DNA of 64,000 nt, from NCBI GenBank assembly GCA_013365365.1, contig JABVXU010000225.1:1-64000 (forward strand), in the 5' to 3' direction. Positions 39,962 through 54,900 of the stretch are shown here, in pieces; position 1 is the stretch's first letter, and each line of letters opens with the position of its first letter. The stretch comes from Cruorifilaria tuberocauda. Its lineage: Eukaryota > Nematoda > Chromadorea > Rhabditida > Onchocercidae. The translations under genes were made by a program, and so were the position numbers. The notes below the pieces were generated by a model, which did no database searches, was not told the DNA's origin, and saw nothing but the letters and a program-made list of their open reading frames with translations.

Positions 39962-42900
39962 CTAATATTTCTTTCTGTACTTCTTCAACGAGTGCTGAGA
40001 ATTCGTTGATTGTTTGAAAGCAGAACTTCAAAGAGCAAACATTTATGTATGTTGCTTACCTTGCCGATTCTTAAGTGTTATCCTTCTAATATTCGAGACA
40101 CTCATATCGTTGCATTTCTTCGAGAAATAAAGTAATTTTTCTGTTCATAAAAAATCCATTGACTAACATGATTCTTTGAATAATATCATATATAATGATA
40201 TTTAACGAATCATATAGACAATCAGCCATCACTCATGCTTTGTTCGTTATTTTTTCCAACCAACTTATAATGATGATCAGTTATGGTGATGATTATAGTA
40301 ATAATCAAAAAGAGAAATTGTGAAAGAGAAAGAGAAATGGAAGATAGTTCTTGCACAATATCATTCCGAAATCTATGTTTCCACAGCAATACTCGTTCAA
40401 TTTCAAACTTTATATTCTTTATTTTATCTAAGAAAGCGATAAAAAGCAATGGAATAAAAAATGGAAACATAAATAGATTCAAAACTGAAAATGACAAATA
40501 AAATAAGTAAACTGTTAAGAAAAAAGAAGCTGATGAAGTTAAGTCAGTTTGTAAATTCTGAACTTTCCTATTTACTGCAATTTTTGAAGAAGGGACGAAG
40601 ATAGAAATAAGATTAAAGTGATCATAATATTTCTACTTTAAAAAAAATTGTGGAAATGTAGTTAAAAATGAAAAATTAATTTTCCGATAGAAACTTTTCG
40701 CCAAAATTTTGAAGTTATAAATTTTAAAAATTATAATTTGAAATTATAAATGCTCGAATTTATAAGCGGAAATGAAATGTACGAAACAAATAATGCTGCT
40801 ATTTTGACTTTCTTTTTTTCTATGAATTCGTAATATTTTTCCTATTTTGTCTTTTGAGAGAGAAAAGGAAAAGAATGATTTCTTTGTGAAGTAAACTAAT
40901 TTAGTAATAATTAAGCCATCTTGTTATCTATCAAGATCAAAGCCGCACATTATACATCACAAATATATCGCAGAGATATCATTCAAGGAAATTGGCTTAT
41001 CTTATTACCATTTCTTTATTGATCAAATTTTACTAAAAATGGAACTTTTACTTGATGTGAGCGCAAAAATGATTATTTTCTGATTACTTATCTAACAGCA
41101 AAGTTATATATGCATGTAGCGAGCGAATTAATCCCACCTCTTATGTTAATTAAATACTTTTACAAACATTTCTATGGCACAGACATTCGTTTAGAATAAA
41201 ATTGAAAAATAATTCCGGGAATTTTAAATAGCTTTCAAATAATGCGTAACAAAAATTTTTATAGAAGATTATCATTTATGAATTTTCTAACTTTGATAGA
41301 AATAATATTTCACGGCGAAAATTAGCAAATCATTCCAGCGTAAATACTTTATTTTAGATCTCCAGTTAGTAGGAACAGAATACTTCTTGCCTACTAAGAT
41401 TTGCATCAAATAACAGAATTTTAGTTCGCTTGAATGATTAGGAAAATTGAAGAATGAAAATCCATATTGTGCTCCCAAAACACACTTAAGTTTCAACAAA
41501 TCAATTTTTAAAAAACTGCACAAATTTCCAATCTTGCTAAGACTTTAGTTTTAATCATTTTCTTTCACACAGATTTTTTTGATCGTTTTTTCTAAATACC
41601 GAATATAAAATGAAAAAATATTCCCATTCCGTTTGAAGGAAGTTCAAATCCTTAGCTGTTTTCACTTCGACAAGCACAAGATGACCCGAACAACGAATAA
41701 AAATTTTTTTGCTTGTGATTTTTCTCTTCTATAATAATTTTATTTACAAATGGATCCTTTAAAAGGAAAAATTTCTTTATTTCGGTAAAAGTTTCATTGG
41801 ATTGTTGATGGTTCAAATATGCTGAGGGGACTTAAAAATTTCTTTGAAAACATAGACAGAAGTGGAAAGACAAGTTGCCCGTAAATTTTAAAGTTGAAGA
41901 AATGGAAGAGTTGAAGGAATGGAACAAATGAACAAATCCTCTTTCAGTAAAAAAATTCAAAATTTATTTGCTTTTAAAAATTCCTTCCAAGTCTTTCCAA
42001 GTTTCGCTATTCTCTTTTTTTTCTTTCCACTTTCCCGGGAATTCCTAAAGATTTGTGATATTAGGTCCCGCAATTTTCGCAGCTAGAATTCCAAGGATCA
42101 AGATATGAAATGTAAATCTTTAAAATTTAGGTATTTATTAGAAATTTCAATATGTATAAGCATAGTAAAAGGATTGTGTGAAATATTTCGCTGTGAATTT
42201 CGAAAAGCCGAAACGACAGAAATTTATCGCTTTTTTCTATATGCTTCCGAACCATTATATCATCGATTAAATGAGTTTTATTACAAAAATTGACTTGTAA
42301 CATGAAATTTTTTGAAATGAATTGCAGCAGCAAATTTTATAAAAAGCGTTATGTTCACAGAAAGAAAGTAGATTGAATGTGGTGCCCTGGATAGTAAGTA
42401 ATACGATAAAAGATAGGAAAAATGACAGGTCATCTGGGAGCATTATCACCACTTGGCTATACAGAATCTCACAATTCCTAGATGATTTTAATTTCATTTC
42501 CGACCTTAATTTTGTCTCATTCCAGAAAAGACTCAATTTCGTTCACTGAATTTTTAATTTAATTTCTGATTCCTTGTATAATTTCAGTGTCATAAAATTT
42601 TTGTCTGCAAATTTTGAAAAAAAACTGGATAGATCGAAATGCCGTTGTACAAAGCATATTTAAGAAACTGTAAGTTTTATTCTTCGACCGATCAAAACAG
42701 AATCGATAACTAGTGATCCTAACTTGTACTTATAGTGAATTTTCCCCAGCATTCTACGAAATATTTCAGGTGAAGAAGAGTATTTACTTATAGCATAACA
42801 CTCCACTAGAAATATTGCTTCTTCAAAAGGTCCAGAATATTCAATTTTCTATTCTGAAATTTCCAAGATTCAAGTTTGAGAAGCTTTGAATTTACTAAAG

Positions 42901-45900
42901 CATGTTCAATCATTTTACAGTAAAGGAAAACAGATTTTGGGGCTAATCTCAGCATCAAAAGATTCGTGAACAATAAAGTTGGTCCTTTTTGAACCTTCCA
43001 AAATCATCGTTTCCCAAGCAATTTTAAACCTTCGCTTTTCAATTATGAAAAATATTTTCAGTTACCGAGTTGAAAAACTAATAAGTAAAAGTTCATGGGT
43101 AAGTTTAAAATTTACTTATTTTCATCCGCTAACGGTATTAATTCTTGTCAGATAACGCATAGTTCGATTTACCGGTCTGAACAATTAATTTCGCATATGT
43201 GGAATATATCTTCTCCATATGATATATAACAATTTTGCAGTCAAGAAACGTGCGAAAGAAGGATAGAAGTTTAAAAATCATTTTATATGAAATCTGTAAT
43301 CAAACGCGCTGCTAGTTGCACCTGATTTACAATTGAAATGATATAATTGCAGTGAAACTGAAAATATGTGGAAACAGAATTAACCATGATATAAAAATAA
43401 AAGTTTCGAAAGTTTATAACAGAATTTTACATTTAAAATAAATTTATTCTTAGGTACTGTCTATAAATAATTTTTCCTTTATTGACCATTAATTTGGCAG
43501 AAAAAGCAACGATTGATGTATGACATTAGGAAATTAGCTAATAAAAACTATTTTGTTACGCTTAATCTTTTTACTGAATGTCTAATTTGATTGCATGATA
43601 TTAATGATTGCGCTATAACACAGAAAAAATAAGAGTTATCAAGTTCGATGTGAAAATAAACCTGGGTATAGAAGAACATAAGCAACATGAAATATCAATG
43701 TGATACTAATTATTTTGGTCATAATCTAACATACATTTAATACACTTCATTCTTGGCACAGTACAATTTTTTCAAATCGTTATGTCAAAAGGAGCTTAAT
43801 TTAGAAGTTATTAATGTGAAAAAAATTTCTCGTCGCAATTCCTAAATCCTTCATTCCGCAAATCAAGTTTGCAAATGTAAATAATTTCAAAAAAGTGATA
43901 AATATAATTTTTATTTGATAGCTTTTCAGACTTTTGATTTTCATATTAAACATAAAAGAGAAGAGAAGATGAAGATAAGAATAGATTGGAATCTTAAGTA
44001 TGAAGGTTTATTGTGATTTCTGATAGTAAATGAAAATTACATTATCATATTATTGAACTCTGGAAATTGAAAATATTGTAGCAAGAAGATATAACAACTT
44101 ACAAGAAAATCATTCAAAAGCCAAAAAGAAAAAATTTCAGTGATGGAGAAATGATATTGACTCGAAAAGAATGGCTTCCAGTGAAGATATTTCATTATGT
44201 ACCTCAAGGAAATCTGTTTAAAACGATAAAAAAATTGGAAACTGTAGAAAATATTTTGAGACAGTGGAAAAAGGGATATAAATAGTGAGAAATCAAAATT
44301 TCTTTCTCATTTTTATCAAAATTTTAACAAAATACCGCAAAATTCCATATTAAAATGATCGCTTCTCACTCATTTATTTCTTCAAAACCATTCGAAATCA
44401 AAATCGTAGTGAACGAAATTTCAGAACGACATTAAAAGAATGAGGATTTTTTGAGTCTCCTATAGTTTCCCACTTTTTTACAATAATTAAATTATATGCT
44501 GCTTATTGATAATAATAGATCATTAGTAATTAGTTTTCGCGAACTCATCTATTTTTTCTAGATGAATTTTTCCTTTGACTCGTCACGCAACGATCTTCAA
44601 CTTAATTCATGGAAATTTAAATAATAAGATTCGACGTAATTACAATTTATAGACGGCATCAACTAACTCAAATTTTTTGAATTACAAAAAAAACCGAAAA
44701 AATGAACTCCGTTGCTCAATTGAATTGAGATGTTTTACTTATTTCGGTTAAACACAAATTCTTCTTTTCTCCATTACGAGCAAACAGTTCTTTCCTGTAT
44801 TTTTGTTATAAATTCTCGGGATGCTGTTTACATAATCAAAATTATAAATGAGGTGGCAGTGTCTTTGGCATTAACAAAAGTTTTTCCGAAAGTGATTTAA
44901 TCAAGTGCTAGTCATCAGCATTTTCGTCAGGCAAGCAATAATTTTTCCAATATTTATTTGTTGATCGAAACCTTAAATAAAATAAAGTTGTGAGTTCAGT
45001 ATATAAAAAAGAATGCTTATATCAGTTTGCTGCAAAATATTAGGAATTAAAACGCAATTTTTTCAATTAAATTAAGTGAGCAAGAAATGGCAGCAAAATG
45101 AATTGGATTTACAATGATCTTTGTCTCTTTTTGGGCTAATGGATGATGATCTTAATAGTCATATTTGACAATTTTAATTATATTATAATTTTTCTACGCC
45201 CATTTTACATCATACCTTCGTAGATTTAATAGATTAAATTTACAAGCGTTATAGCGATAATCATATTCTCTGCATTAAATCAAATGATGAAAAAATGGAA
45301 TTTTCGCTTTCTGTTTATAAATCATCCATCAAATAATTCTATATGTTACTACAACTGAAAGAAGAAAAAAAACGTAAAATTTTTACCAATGTTTAGCTCT
45401 GTACAGAACAGAACAATTCATATCATCAGAAATATATCCTTTGATCCACTACTGACAATTTACCGAGTTTAATATAAGTTATCATTTATATAATTTGCAG
45501 TAAACCATCTAAGATTTTTCAAAATTTCACCAAATACTATAAAACGAAAATCTCTTCGGAAAACTTTCACAATATAGCAAGAAATCAAATATCGTTTTAC
45601 CAATTACTAAAACAATAGAAAACTCGGTATAAAATAATAATGTTGCAAACAATATTATTTATTAAATAATGGTTCCTGGGAAAACGAAAACATGAAATAC
45701 AAATATGGATTAATTGATGAAATACTTTCAGCACTATTCATTGGTGGTACCGCTTAACTGATAGCTGGAAATTTTTTCTTTTTGCATGATTCTTCTGTAA
45801 AATTTGGTTACTTAAACTATTGAATTTTGAACTCTCACTTTTATTCAAGTAGCTTATTCTTTGAGCATTCCAGACACATACATAATTCAAAAAGAAGATT

Positions 45901-48698
45901 GGAAAAGCACAACTAAGAAAGATAAATAATCTTTGCAGAAAACTAGCAATAGAAAATATATCCTTTCAATATTAAATTCTCCATATGAAAAACTTTCGAT
46001 TTCCATAACTGATTGAAATTTCTATAATAATTAATGAATTAATTACATATTACAGTAGCTTTTATCCACTTTTAAACTATTAAAAACACCAAAAATAAGT
46101 TCATCATCATTCTAGATTAATGAAATATATTTTTTCCCCTTCAAACTTAATTCGTTAACATTATTATCTGTAAGTCAAAATATTTCTATTAAATATTTAT
46201 GATTCTGACTTTATCGTATCAGGTTTTATGAATCTCTAAACGTTGTCACGAAAAATCGGATGAAAAGCTGCCTGCAGTTTGTAGCAAATTTCATTCAACT
46301 GATAAAAAATCAAACGGAAAAATGAAGTCCTTCAACAATAATCAAACAATATTCCATAATTTCTTCTAGAATAGAGATCGCATGAAAGAATGAAACCAAA
46401 CTCGACTACTTATTCTATTGTGATTTTGAAATAATTTTGGACTGGAGTATAAAGTTGAAAATGAAAATATTTCAGTAAGCTGATGCTTCAAAGCAAGATT
46501 AAGAAGCTATTTCCCCATTGAAGATTTCTTGAGAGGTTGAAATCCCAGCTCTAGATTTCCTGAAGGTATAGTGAAGTATGTATTCAGATCACTTCATTAT
46601 AAGAAAATTTTTAAACAATTTCGAATGCAACATATAATGTCCTAAATTGAGCTGCAAGAGATATTTTGTAATTCAATTAAACAAAAGCTCAAACAATTTT
46701 TCGTGAATAAATAAACATTAATTAAAAACAATTTTATTGGGAAAGCAATCACTTTGAAAACATTTCCAATCTGCGCCAGCAAATCATTACAAAAGTAACT
46801 TCTTGGATTCATTATATCAAGAAACATTCAGACTGGAATGGTATTGCTAAAAATCATTTCAGATAGTTTCCGAAATATAATTCAACGTGTTACTTGAAAT
46901 TATAGCGATCTTTCAAATAAAAATATAAAAAACTTCAAAAGACAGACAGTGAGAAATAATGCAGAGTTACGAATTAATATGCAAAACTTAAACAAAGTCA
47001 AATTTATTAGATTCTTGACCACCTATATATTAATCTTATGGAAATCTGCTATTCTTATCGTTGATTTTAAAAGTTTAAAGTAGCTAACATATATGTATAA
47101 TATAAACAACTCACTCATATCATAGAGACTTAAAACGATACAAATGTTTATATGAGTGCTAAAATAATTGCAATCCTATCTGCTATCCGAAATTAGTACA
47201 GAAACTCGGGTACACTGTCTCTCAGGATATATCAATCAATATTAATGCCTTAATCAAAAAATCCTTTTCGCATTGTATGACAAATGCAAAATGCAATTAA
47301 ATTCATGTATCCACATATTGATTCCGGATTATTATTATGGATTACTAAAAACTGAATGCAAAGAATACACAAGTGAATAGATGAGAAAATGAATACAGTG
47401 CTCAATGTATCGAAATGAAATTGTTGGAAATACACGAATCTCGTCTTTTAATGTAATACTTAATAAGCATTTAAATTCTATTTATTTTGATGAAAAAACT
47501 TTTATGAATCAAAATAGTAAACCAATATCAATTCCATTTATCTTAGAAAGTATTGTGAATCCACAAGAAATCGGTTTCCTTCCAAATATAAACATACAAA
47601 ATTATATGATATAAGAGGTTGAGAAAAAATAAAATCAATCATAAGAGAAGCTGGAAAAAGGCTATAAGATAGAATAAGATAACATGCAGCATACTGGATA
47701 TTTAGTTATACTTCAAACGATCATTCGAGTTGTTTCCTCAGCATTTAATCCGATCCGTATTTTCCCAGTCTTTCAGTGAATATGTTACACAAAAATCAGT
47801 TTCATCATGGGAATAGAAGCAGAAGTTGGAGCTTCTGTTCCTATTTTTTCGGTATTTAAAAATGAAAGGAAATATACAAGTCTCGACTATATATATATAT
47901 ATAGAGAGAGAAAGAGAAAGTGAGAACAAAGATTTAATTCGGCACTTAATATAAATAGAAATAACACTATAATAAAATAGCAACTTTTATAAAAAATCGA
48001 TAAGAACTGGTAAACTGTATCCTCCTTATAATGTGATGTGTAAAAACAATAATTCTGGAATTAGTCGGTTATTTTCACCATATTTAATATATGGCAATAT
48101 GCAGAGAAAGAAATTTAAAAAGATTAAAAAAAATTTTTTTAAATAACCAACTATCTGAAGCAAAATTTCTTTGGCATCAGTGAATTGACATGGAAAATAA
48201 AAACTAAGAAGAAATAGGTTTAATAAGAAAGAAAAAAGAAAGCTACGATTATAAGATTATAAAGTTTACATAATCAGTTCCTATACACATTGTTAATGAT
48301 CAAGAGACACGACATTCAAGGCACATTCAGCGCTTTCAACGCAACAGATTAATATTACTGAAACATGAAAATTATAATAAACAAATATATGATGACCATA
48401 TTCGGCAACATGAATAAATTATCGTACTTATAACTGTAAATAGCAAGAACAACAGATTGTAAAGTGAAGTCTACTATTATGAAGCATTTTACAATAACTT
48501 TCGATAAAGAGCGTGGATATTGATACTAGTTGCAAACTCATTCACCTGATTTAGAAAAAAGAAAACTGATGTCTCAAATTATATTAAATGATGTATTCTT
48601 TGAACTAACTTTTATAATTAGAATTTTTGATTTCGATGCATAAATGAGTTTGATCAGCTATATAAATTTAGTCGGCAGCAATTTTTAAATTATGACGG
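39962..48698. other. Large gene-poor region
   Basis: About 8.7 kb of very AT-rich sequence with no exon that I could link to a family, no tRNA or rRNA, and no clear transposon. It includes the promoter side of the receptor gene near 39962. Lone frames such as 42105-42293 (plus, Cys/Leu-rich) and 47405-47614 (plus) are not supported by splice context. A (TA)n/(GA)n microsatellite lies at about 47889-47925. Fast-evolving genes or non-coding RNAs would not be visible to me. Confidence 0.5.
47889..47925. repeat. TA/GA microsatellite
   Basis: A compound simple repeat: alternating TA for about 16 bases, then GAGAGA and GAAAGAGAAAG. Confidence 0.8.
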
Positions 48699-50313
48699 CT
48701 ATCCAATCCTGCGGCAGTGACTGCATCGCTTGTGAACTGTACATGGTATGAAACACAGAAATAATAAACCAACAGGAAATGTACATATTGCTAATAGTAC
48801 CAGACAGATTAAACAAAACAGATCCGTTTGTCCGGAGAGAATTCCAATCTGAAAAGGAATAATCAACAAGATGAAAAGTTAGGATCTAAGAGGTATTTTT
48901 AAGGGCATTTAGCTTAATCATTTGCTAACAACGAAAATATTCTCTTGAAAAGCGCTAACAGATTAAAAAAAATCTATTTCAGAAAAAAAGTGTAATAAAA
49001 ACGCACACTGAAAATTAAATGAAGACAAAAATTAACCTTAGATAATGACAACTTTCACCGAGTAATTGATATATACCAATCAGCGTGAAAGTCCCACGAT
49101 GATCATGATAACAAACGAAATTTAAAGAAAGAAAGCTGAACTTACTCCACAGTAGGTGCAATGTCCTGCTCGTGATACTGCAATTGGAAGAGGTTGTGAC
49201 GACGCAGAAGCTAGAAATATTAATAGAAAATATATGATCAAATTAGGATGGATCTCATGATGCACTGCCTTTTTAAATGGAATAACGGCACTGAAATCTT
49301 GAACATTCATCTAATGAATGATCTTTTACGAATTGTCTCACTGTATACATAGTAATCGCTGCGCACAGAAAGTGAAAATCTTTCAAATTGTTAAAATGTG
49401 ATTTGTATTCTACAATCTGATTTAACTTCAGCTTCTTTATGAAATAAACCCGCTTCTTGTAAACAGTGAAATCATATAAAATAAAAAATGAGACCTCAGA
49501 TTATGATTTCCTTGGTGGAAATCAAGTGCAACAAATAACTATATAACGTGAATTTCAGTCTTGATTCAATTCAAATGTGCACATCTGAGAGATATTTGGA
49601 AAATTAAATGCAAATTTAAAAGAACACAAACGTAATAGAGGAGGTGACACTGGCGGAAACATTTGGTTGGGAATTGACAGCAAAGAATACGGAGGAACAG
49701 CACCATAGGGTTTCGAAAAAGTTGCATCATCTGAATTAATAGAATATGGTCCGGAAATAACTGGATATGCCATTGCTGCTTGATACGAAGGAGGAGGTTC
49801 TCTATAAAAAACGTTTTCCTAGTTGTTTCACAGATAATGTGTGCTGTTTAGTGTCAGCCATTTAGGCGATGACTACAAATTGATGAAAATGGCAATGTTT
49901 CAATTGTAGGAATATCAGTTCAGTCTTTCGCACTCACCTGTTAACCTTGGTTGATTAACCCTATAATATCAAGTAAGTTAATGTCAAAGTACTTCCCTTT
50001 TATACCAACAAACTTTAATACACATCCAAGAAACGAACAACACTCTAAATTGATTCATCTTTCGAATAAAAGAGTAATTTACAGTAACTATTTTACCAAA
50101 TTAATATGAAAAATGGATTGTAAAGTGGAATAACCTGTACGGTGGTAGTCGCACATCACACCTAACCGGAAGTTGCGGTCCAAAAAGTACAGGTTGTACT
50201 AACGGCTGTTGATGCACTATCGGGGAGTCATTTTGACCAATGACATCTGATGAGGAATTTCCTTCTAGTGGTGCTGACGGTATGCCGTTACCTGACTGTT
50301 CCTTTCCTGACAT
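48699..50313 (-). CDS. BRI3-like lysosomal membrane protein
   Basis: Four exons (50135-50313, 49632-49801, 49146-49210, 48699-48848) join in phase to 187 residues. The first 115 are Pro/Ser-rich, with QPLVQPVLFGPQLP and a PPSY motif near 63 that could bind WW domains of Nedd4-type ligases. Then GHCTYCGIGIL resembles GGCPVCRVGVL of human brain protein I3, followed by a hydrophobic hairpin LICLVLLAICTFPVGLLFLC and a terminal Cys cluster HKRCSHCRRIG (human RKRRCPNCGATF). BRI3 is a small late-endosome/lysosome membrane protein. The cysteine pairs on either side of the membrane segment are conserved and may bind metal. The product is longer than human BRI3 (125 residues) because of the N-terminus. 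It is downstream of DNAJC11 on the same strand, but 1.6 kb apart, so probably independent. Confidence 0.8.
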
Positions 50314-51956
50314 AATTGGAATTTTCTTTAGTAATAATGCGGCAATTGAAACACTATGTGATCCTGCGAATCGAACTACCTGTAATAAGTAATCTTGAAG
50401 TGTAATGAACTATCTAGTCTACATAAGACTTTTCCACACTTGATAATATTCTATTTTGCGGCAAATGATAAATCCATTATATCAATACCACAAAAGATAA
50501 TGCTTCAAAAGCTTAACTTATCGAAAACGTTAAAAAAAGACCAGAATTCCTAAAGAACTATTTCCCCACAGTTATTTACCACTTACTTTTGCAGCAGAGA
50601 AAATTTTAGGATTTCAAACTTTCTGACTTGAGCTTTATTGAAATACTGACTAGGAGACAGAAGGTTGTAGACGTGAATCAAACGACGAATGATAGTAACT
50701 GAAGTAACTGAATAAGTTATTATAAGTGAAATGAAAACTAATGCCATCTAGTTTTTAATTTCTGATACTAATAAGGGATTTTCACTTTTTTAAGAATTTC
50801 TAGCAAAAGAGACTAAAATATAAATGATATGACTTAAAAGTATCAGCAGCAACAAAAATGTATGCAATTCTCTAAGCATTAAAAACTAAAACTAAGAAAT
50901 AAATATGGTTAGAAAGTGGAAATTAATTACCAGTTAGATAATGAGAGTCAAAAACACACCGATTATCCAACGATAAAACAAGAACTTCTATTTTTAAAAA
51001 AATCTTCATTCACAACAAAATTTAACAACTGAATTCTAGAATAAATCAAAAGATTAGGAGAATAAAAGTGTGAAAACAACAACTAAAAAACGACATAAAA
51101 CTCATTCGAAGACTGTTTTGCTATATTTATAGAAAAAAAGTACACTTGATATTCGTGTGATAAATAACATTACATCTACCAACATCTCAGAGATACAAAA
51201 TATTGCAGCAAAGATTCCAGGCTGAATTATAGTAAATTTGATCATTTAAGAGAGTGCTAAATAAAATTAGGAATATCGCACTTACATTGAAATGCCCCAC
51301 GATCGATGAAAAACGAACGAGAAGCACATGACATATATAGATTTTTGATATTATTTTAAAAGAACTGTGCGTTTTCATTCTCAACAAATATCTGTGTCTT
51401 GAATAGCACTATTCTCGCAATAAAAAAATTAAAAAAAAAAAACAAATACAACCGGCAAACATACATACCATAATGAATCGTTCCTAATCAACTATTAAAA
51501 TCCATATGATAAATAACAAAATAGAGTCAAACTGTAGAAGAAGTAATAGCAAAGAAAGCTATCAGTGGTTACGATGAACGCATTAAACATTGACCGTTGA
51601 GCATACCATCATTTCCAATACACGCAAATCGTGCTAGTCAGAGAGATAGACGGTGAGCTGTAATAAAAAATGTTCTACCTTTCATCAAACATATCAAAAT
51701 AAGTATGCTTCTTAATTTTTCAAAACATAATAATGTTTTGAAACTCCATGGAATTAAATTGATCAGCCAATCAAACAAAATTCTAAAAGAATGGAAAATA
51801 ATATCTTGAAACTCATGTTATCTGTTCATTTAGGAATTTAAACATTTTTTCATAGTTTTACTGATACCCGCATCAAGTACAATTGTGTTCAAGCTACAAA
51901 TTTAGTTAGGAGTTATAATGTTTCTAGGAAATTTTACAGAGAACGTTCTTCAAAAA
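50314..51956. other. Intergenic region, no gene recognised
   Basis: 1.6 kb between the DNAJC11 stop and the BRI3-like start. It should hold the DNAJC11 3' untranslated region and the BRI3-like promoter. No RNA gene or coherent exon is seen. Confidence 0.5.
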
Positions 51957-54900
51957 CTAACACATCATCGGTATGTGCAAAGCAGCTTCATCCGGCACTG
52001 ATACAGAATGAATTCGATCTCTATATTTGTAAACGATTCTTAACATTTTCGATTCTGTCGGACAAGGATCATAAAATCCTGGTAACTGACTCTGAAAATA
52101 CTCAACAATGTTCAAAAAATAAAAATAACAGAAAAAAACAAAGGTACATGAAACATGCTTACAATGATTGATCATTCACTATTAGTGTTATTTGTACTCA
52201 TATGACCATGCAATAATTAAGATTCCCTAAGTTAATCCCTTTAGCATGTTCGTCTATTATACGATTAGAAACCAAACTGTTTGTAAAACGGTTTAACACC
52301 TGATTATTACATAATTTCTTCATCATTATTTTGACTGTTAGGTCAGTTTCGAACCTCTTTCCAACGCTTTTCATGCACTTACTTATATTGCACAGTATAA
52401 ATCTGAACTAATTTCCTAATTTTGCTATTCTAAAATTTCTGTATCAAAAGAATTGCATGGTTTCAGCAAATGGTGTCAATAAAAATGAGTATGTTAATCT
52501 AGCAAAAAATTTAAAGGACTATGAATTATTATAATTTCTGTTAATCTACTGAAAATTAAGTATTAATCTTGGGTATTTAATACTAAATAACATTCTATGG
52601 ATGTAAAGAAATGCTAGGAAACGAGGGAACTGATTACTTTTCCGGAGTATATCCTCAACTGCGAATCATTAACCATAGCCTGTAGTGGCACTGTGACATC
52701 AACAATCCGATCGCCCAACAGCGGATATGACAATGCATTATGACCTTCCCCGATCATTTGGCCATATTTTGCTTCAACAATGATTAAACCATGCTTCTGT
52801 TCTTCCTCCTTTGCTATTCGTTCTGCTGTACGTCTCATAAGATCTATGACATTGCTCGCTTCTTCACGTTTAACAGCATCTACCTGAATGCGGAATTTAG
52901 AATTCCTTTGAAAAATAAATAATAATATAGTATACTTCAGATAAGTAATATGACATGAATAATATCTTATTCACCAGTAGTTCTATATACTTTCTGTTTT
53001 CTATTAGTTGATATCTGAATACCTGCCGCTCTTCCGAATGATCCTCAAACAATGACATGAAACGTTCGTATGCATGTCGAAAAACTCCTTTCAACAAATA
53101 AAACGCTGCAATCGGCATAATAGCGCCATATAACGTCGAACGAGCTAAATCTTCTTCGCTGTCGCATAAGAGAAATTGGTAATCGTAAACTGAGGCACCC
53201 GTTTTCAATCTTAAATGAAATCCAGATAAGTGGAAAAAAGCATTTAAAAAGCGTATTATGGAATAATGAACATATAATAAAAGATATAATAAAACTAAAA
53301 GCACTAACCTAAATTTAGCTTGCAGAAGACAAGAAGGGAAAGCAAATGACAGGTTACATCCTATCCGAGAATATCTTGATAAGCGCTTTTCAAATGCAAC
53401 TGCTGGCATAATACCCATTAATGAAAATATGCATGAAGTTTCGGTGAACGATTCCTGTTCTACACTCCGCTTTGTATAAACTATTCGAATATTTGAATTT
53501 GCTGGTGATATCTAGATTTATAATTGATTAAATAATAAAAGTATGAATTCTTATAAAACTTCCACCACCTCAATTACTGCTTTATTTTTTCACTTCAAGA
53601 ATAACTTTAAAACTTTGATTAAGCAATAAATAGAAAAGGAACTGGGAAAAACCAACTGTCAAATTAATGAGGAACTTTGGCATATTCAATTCGGTGTGAA
53701 TTAAAGATGTTGTTAAAGAGGATTGTAATCCACAGTGATATATTATAGATCCTTGCCAACATGGGTGTAGATTTCTAGACAGGACTGAAAAAACAACGAA
53801 TTTCGACACATGATTAGTGATTAATTCATACAAGATAAAACTTAATTTTTCATAGAAGTTTGCTTTTATTATAGTTATAGAATTATACAAAATGAACCTA
53901 CTGAAAGAGCAGCCCGGACTGATAGCTGAATAAAGGGGAAAATACTGCATTGAAGGTTGTATCACAATTGCATTTTTCAAGTATATACTTTTGGCATATT
54001 TGCACCCCAGTGATATCGAATCTGGTGTAAAAGTTGTACTTAACTGAAAATAATTTGTTTTAAATACGTATTTCCTTTATATTACCTTCATAGTCATAAC
54101 CCACAGAGCAAACCACACAAATACCTCAACCAGACATGATGATGAGATCACTCTTTTCCAAAGCAATATAAATGCTCCATCACCTTTACCATTATTCATT
54201 TTAACACGTCCGCTTAATCCCACTTTATCCCTTGCTGTCATAGCACATTCGACATTCTGAGACAGAGATAAACCGGTTACTTGTGGAGGACATCTAAAAT
54301 AACAATTGTATCTATTTTCTATAATTTATATTTGTATTTTATTATCCGTTTTAATAATTAAAACTGTCAGTATGCATAAGCACATGAGAACAGTTTTTGA
54401 AAATAAAATTTTTATAAAATTTGTCTCTTACTTAGTTTCAAATTTTTTTGTTTGAAACCAAAAAAACAGAAGTTGTTCAGTGCAAGAAAAAATTGATTAA
54501 ATATAAAAAACCTTAGTTCAGGATTCGCAGCAAAAACTCCCGTCAAGGATGTTTTACAAATAAATAAGCTCTGAAAACAATAAATTATGAGCCATATTAT
54601 GATTAATGCTGTTGAATCCAACAATAATGCGGCGAAAATTCTTTATATATTCAGAATACCATACTAGGAAAAAAATATCTAATCAACTATTAATAAAAAT
54701 CTAATCAACTTTGAGTAAATAAACTTACAGAAGGATGAATCCGTTGTAGCATTATTTCTGTTTCTCTTAATCGTTTAAGAAATTCATATTCGCGTCTAAT
54801 GTTCTCAGCATTGTACGATTTAGGAATGAGCTCCCAGCCATGCAACTCAAGTCCTTGCAATCCAACGGTATCATAAATTGCTCGCAGCTTGGGATCAGAA

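Noticed and set aside
47889..47925. Possible CRISPR-like or regulatory repeat
   Set aside because: Simple dinucleotide microsatellite. CRISPR arrays are not expected in a nematode genome.
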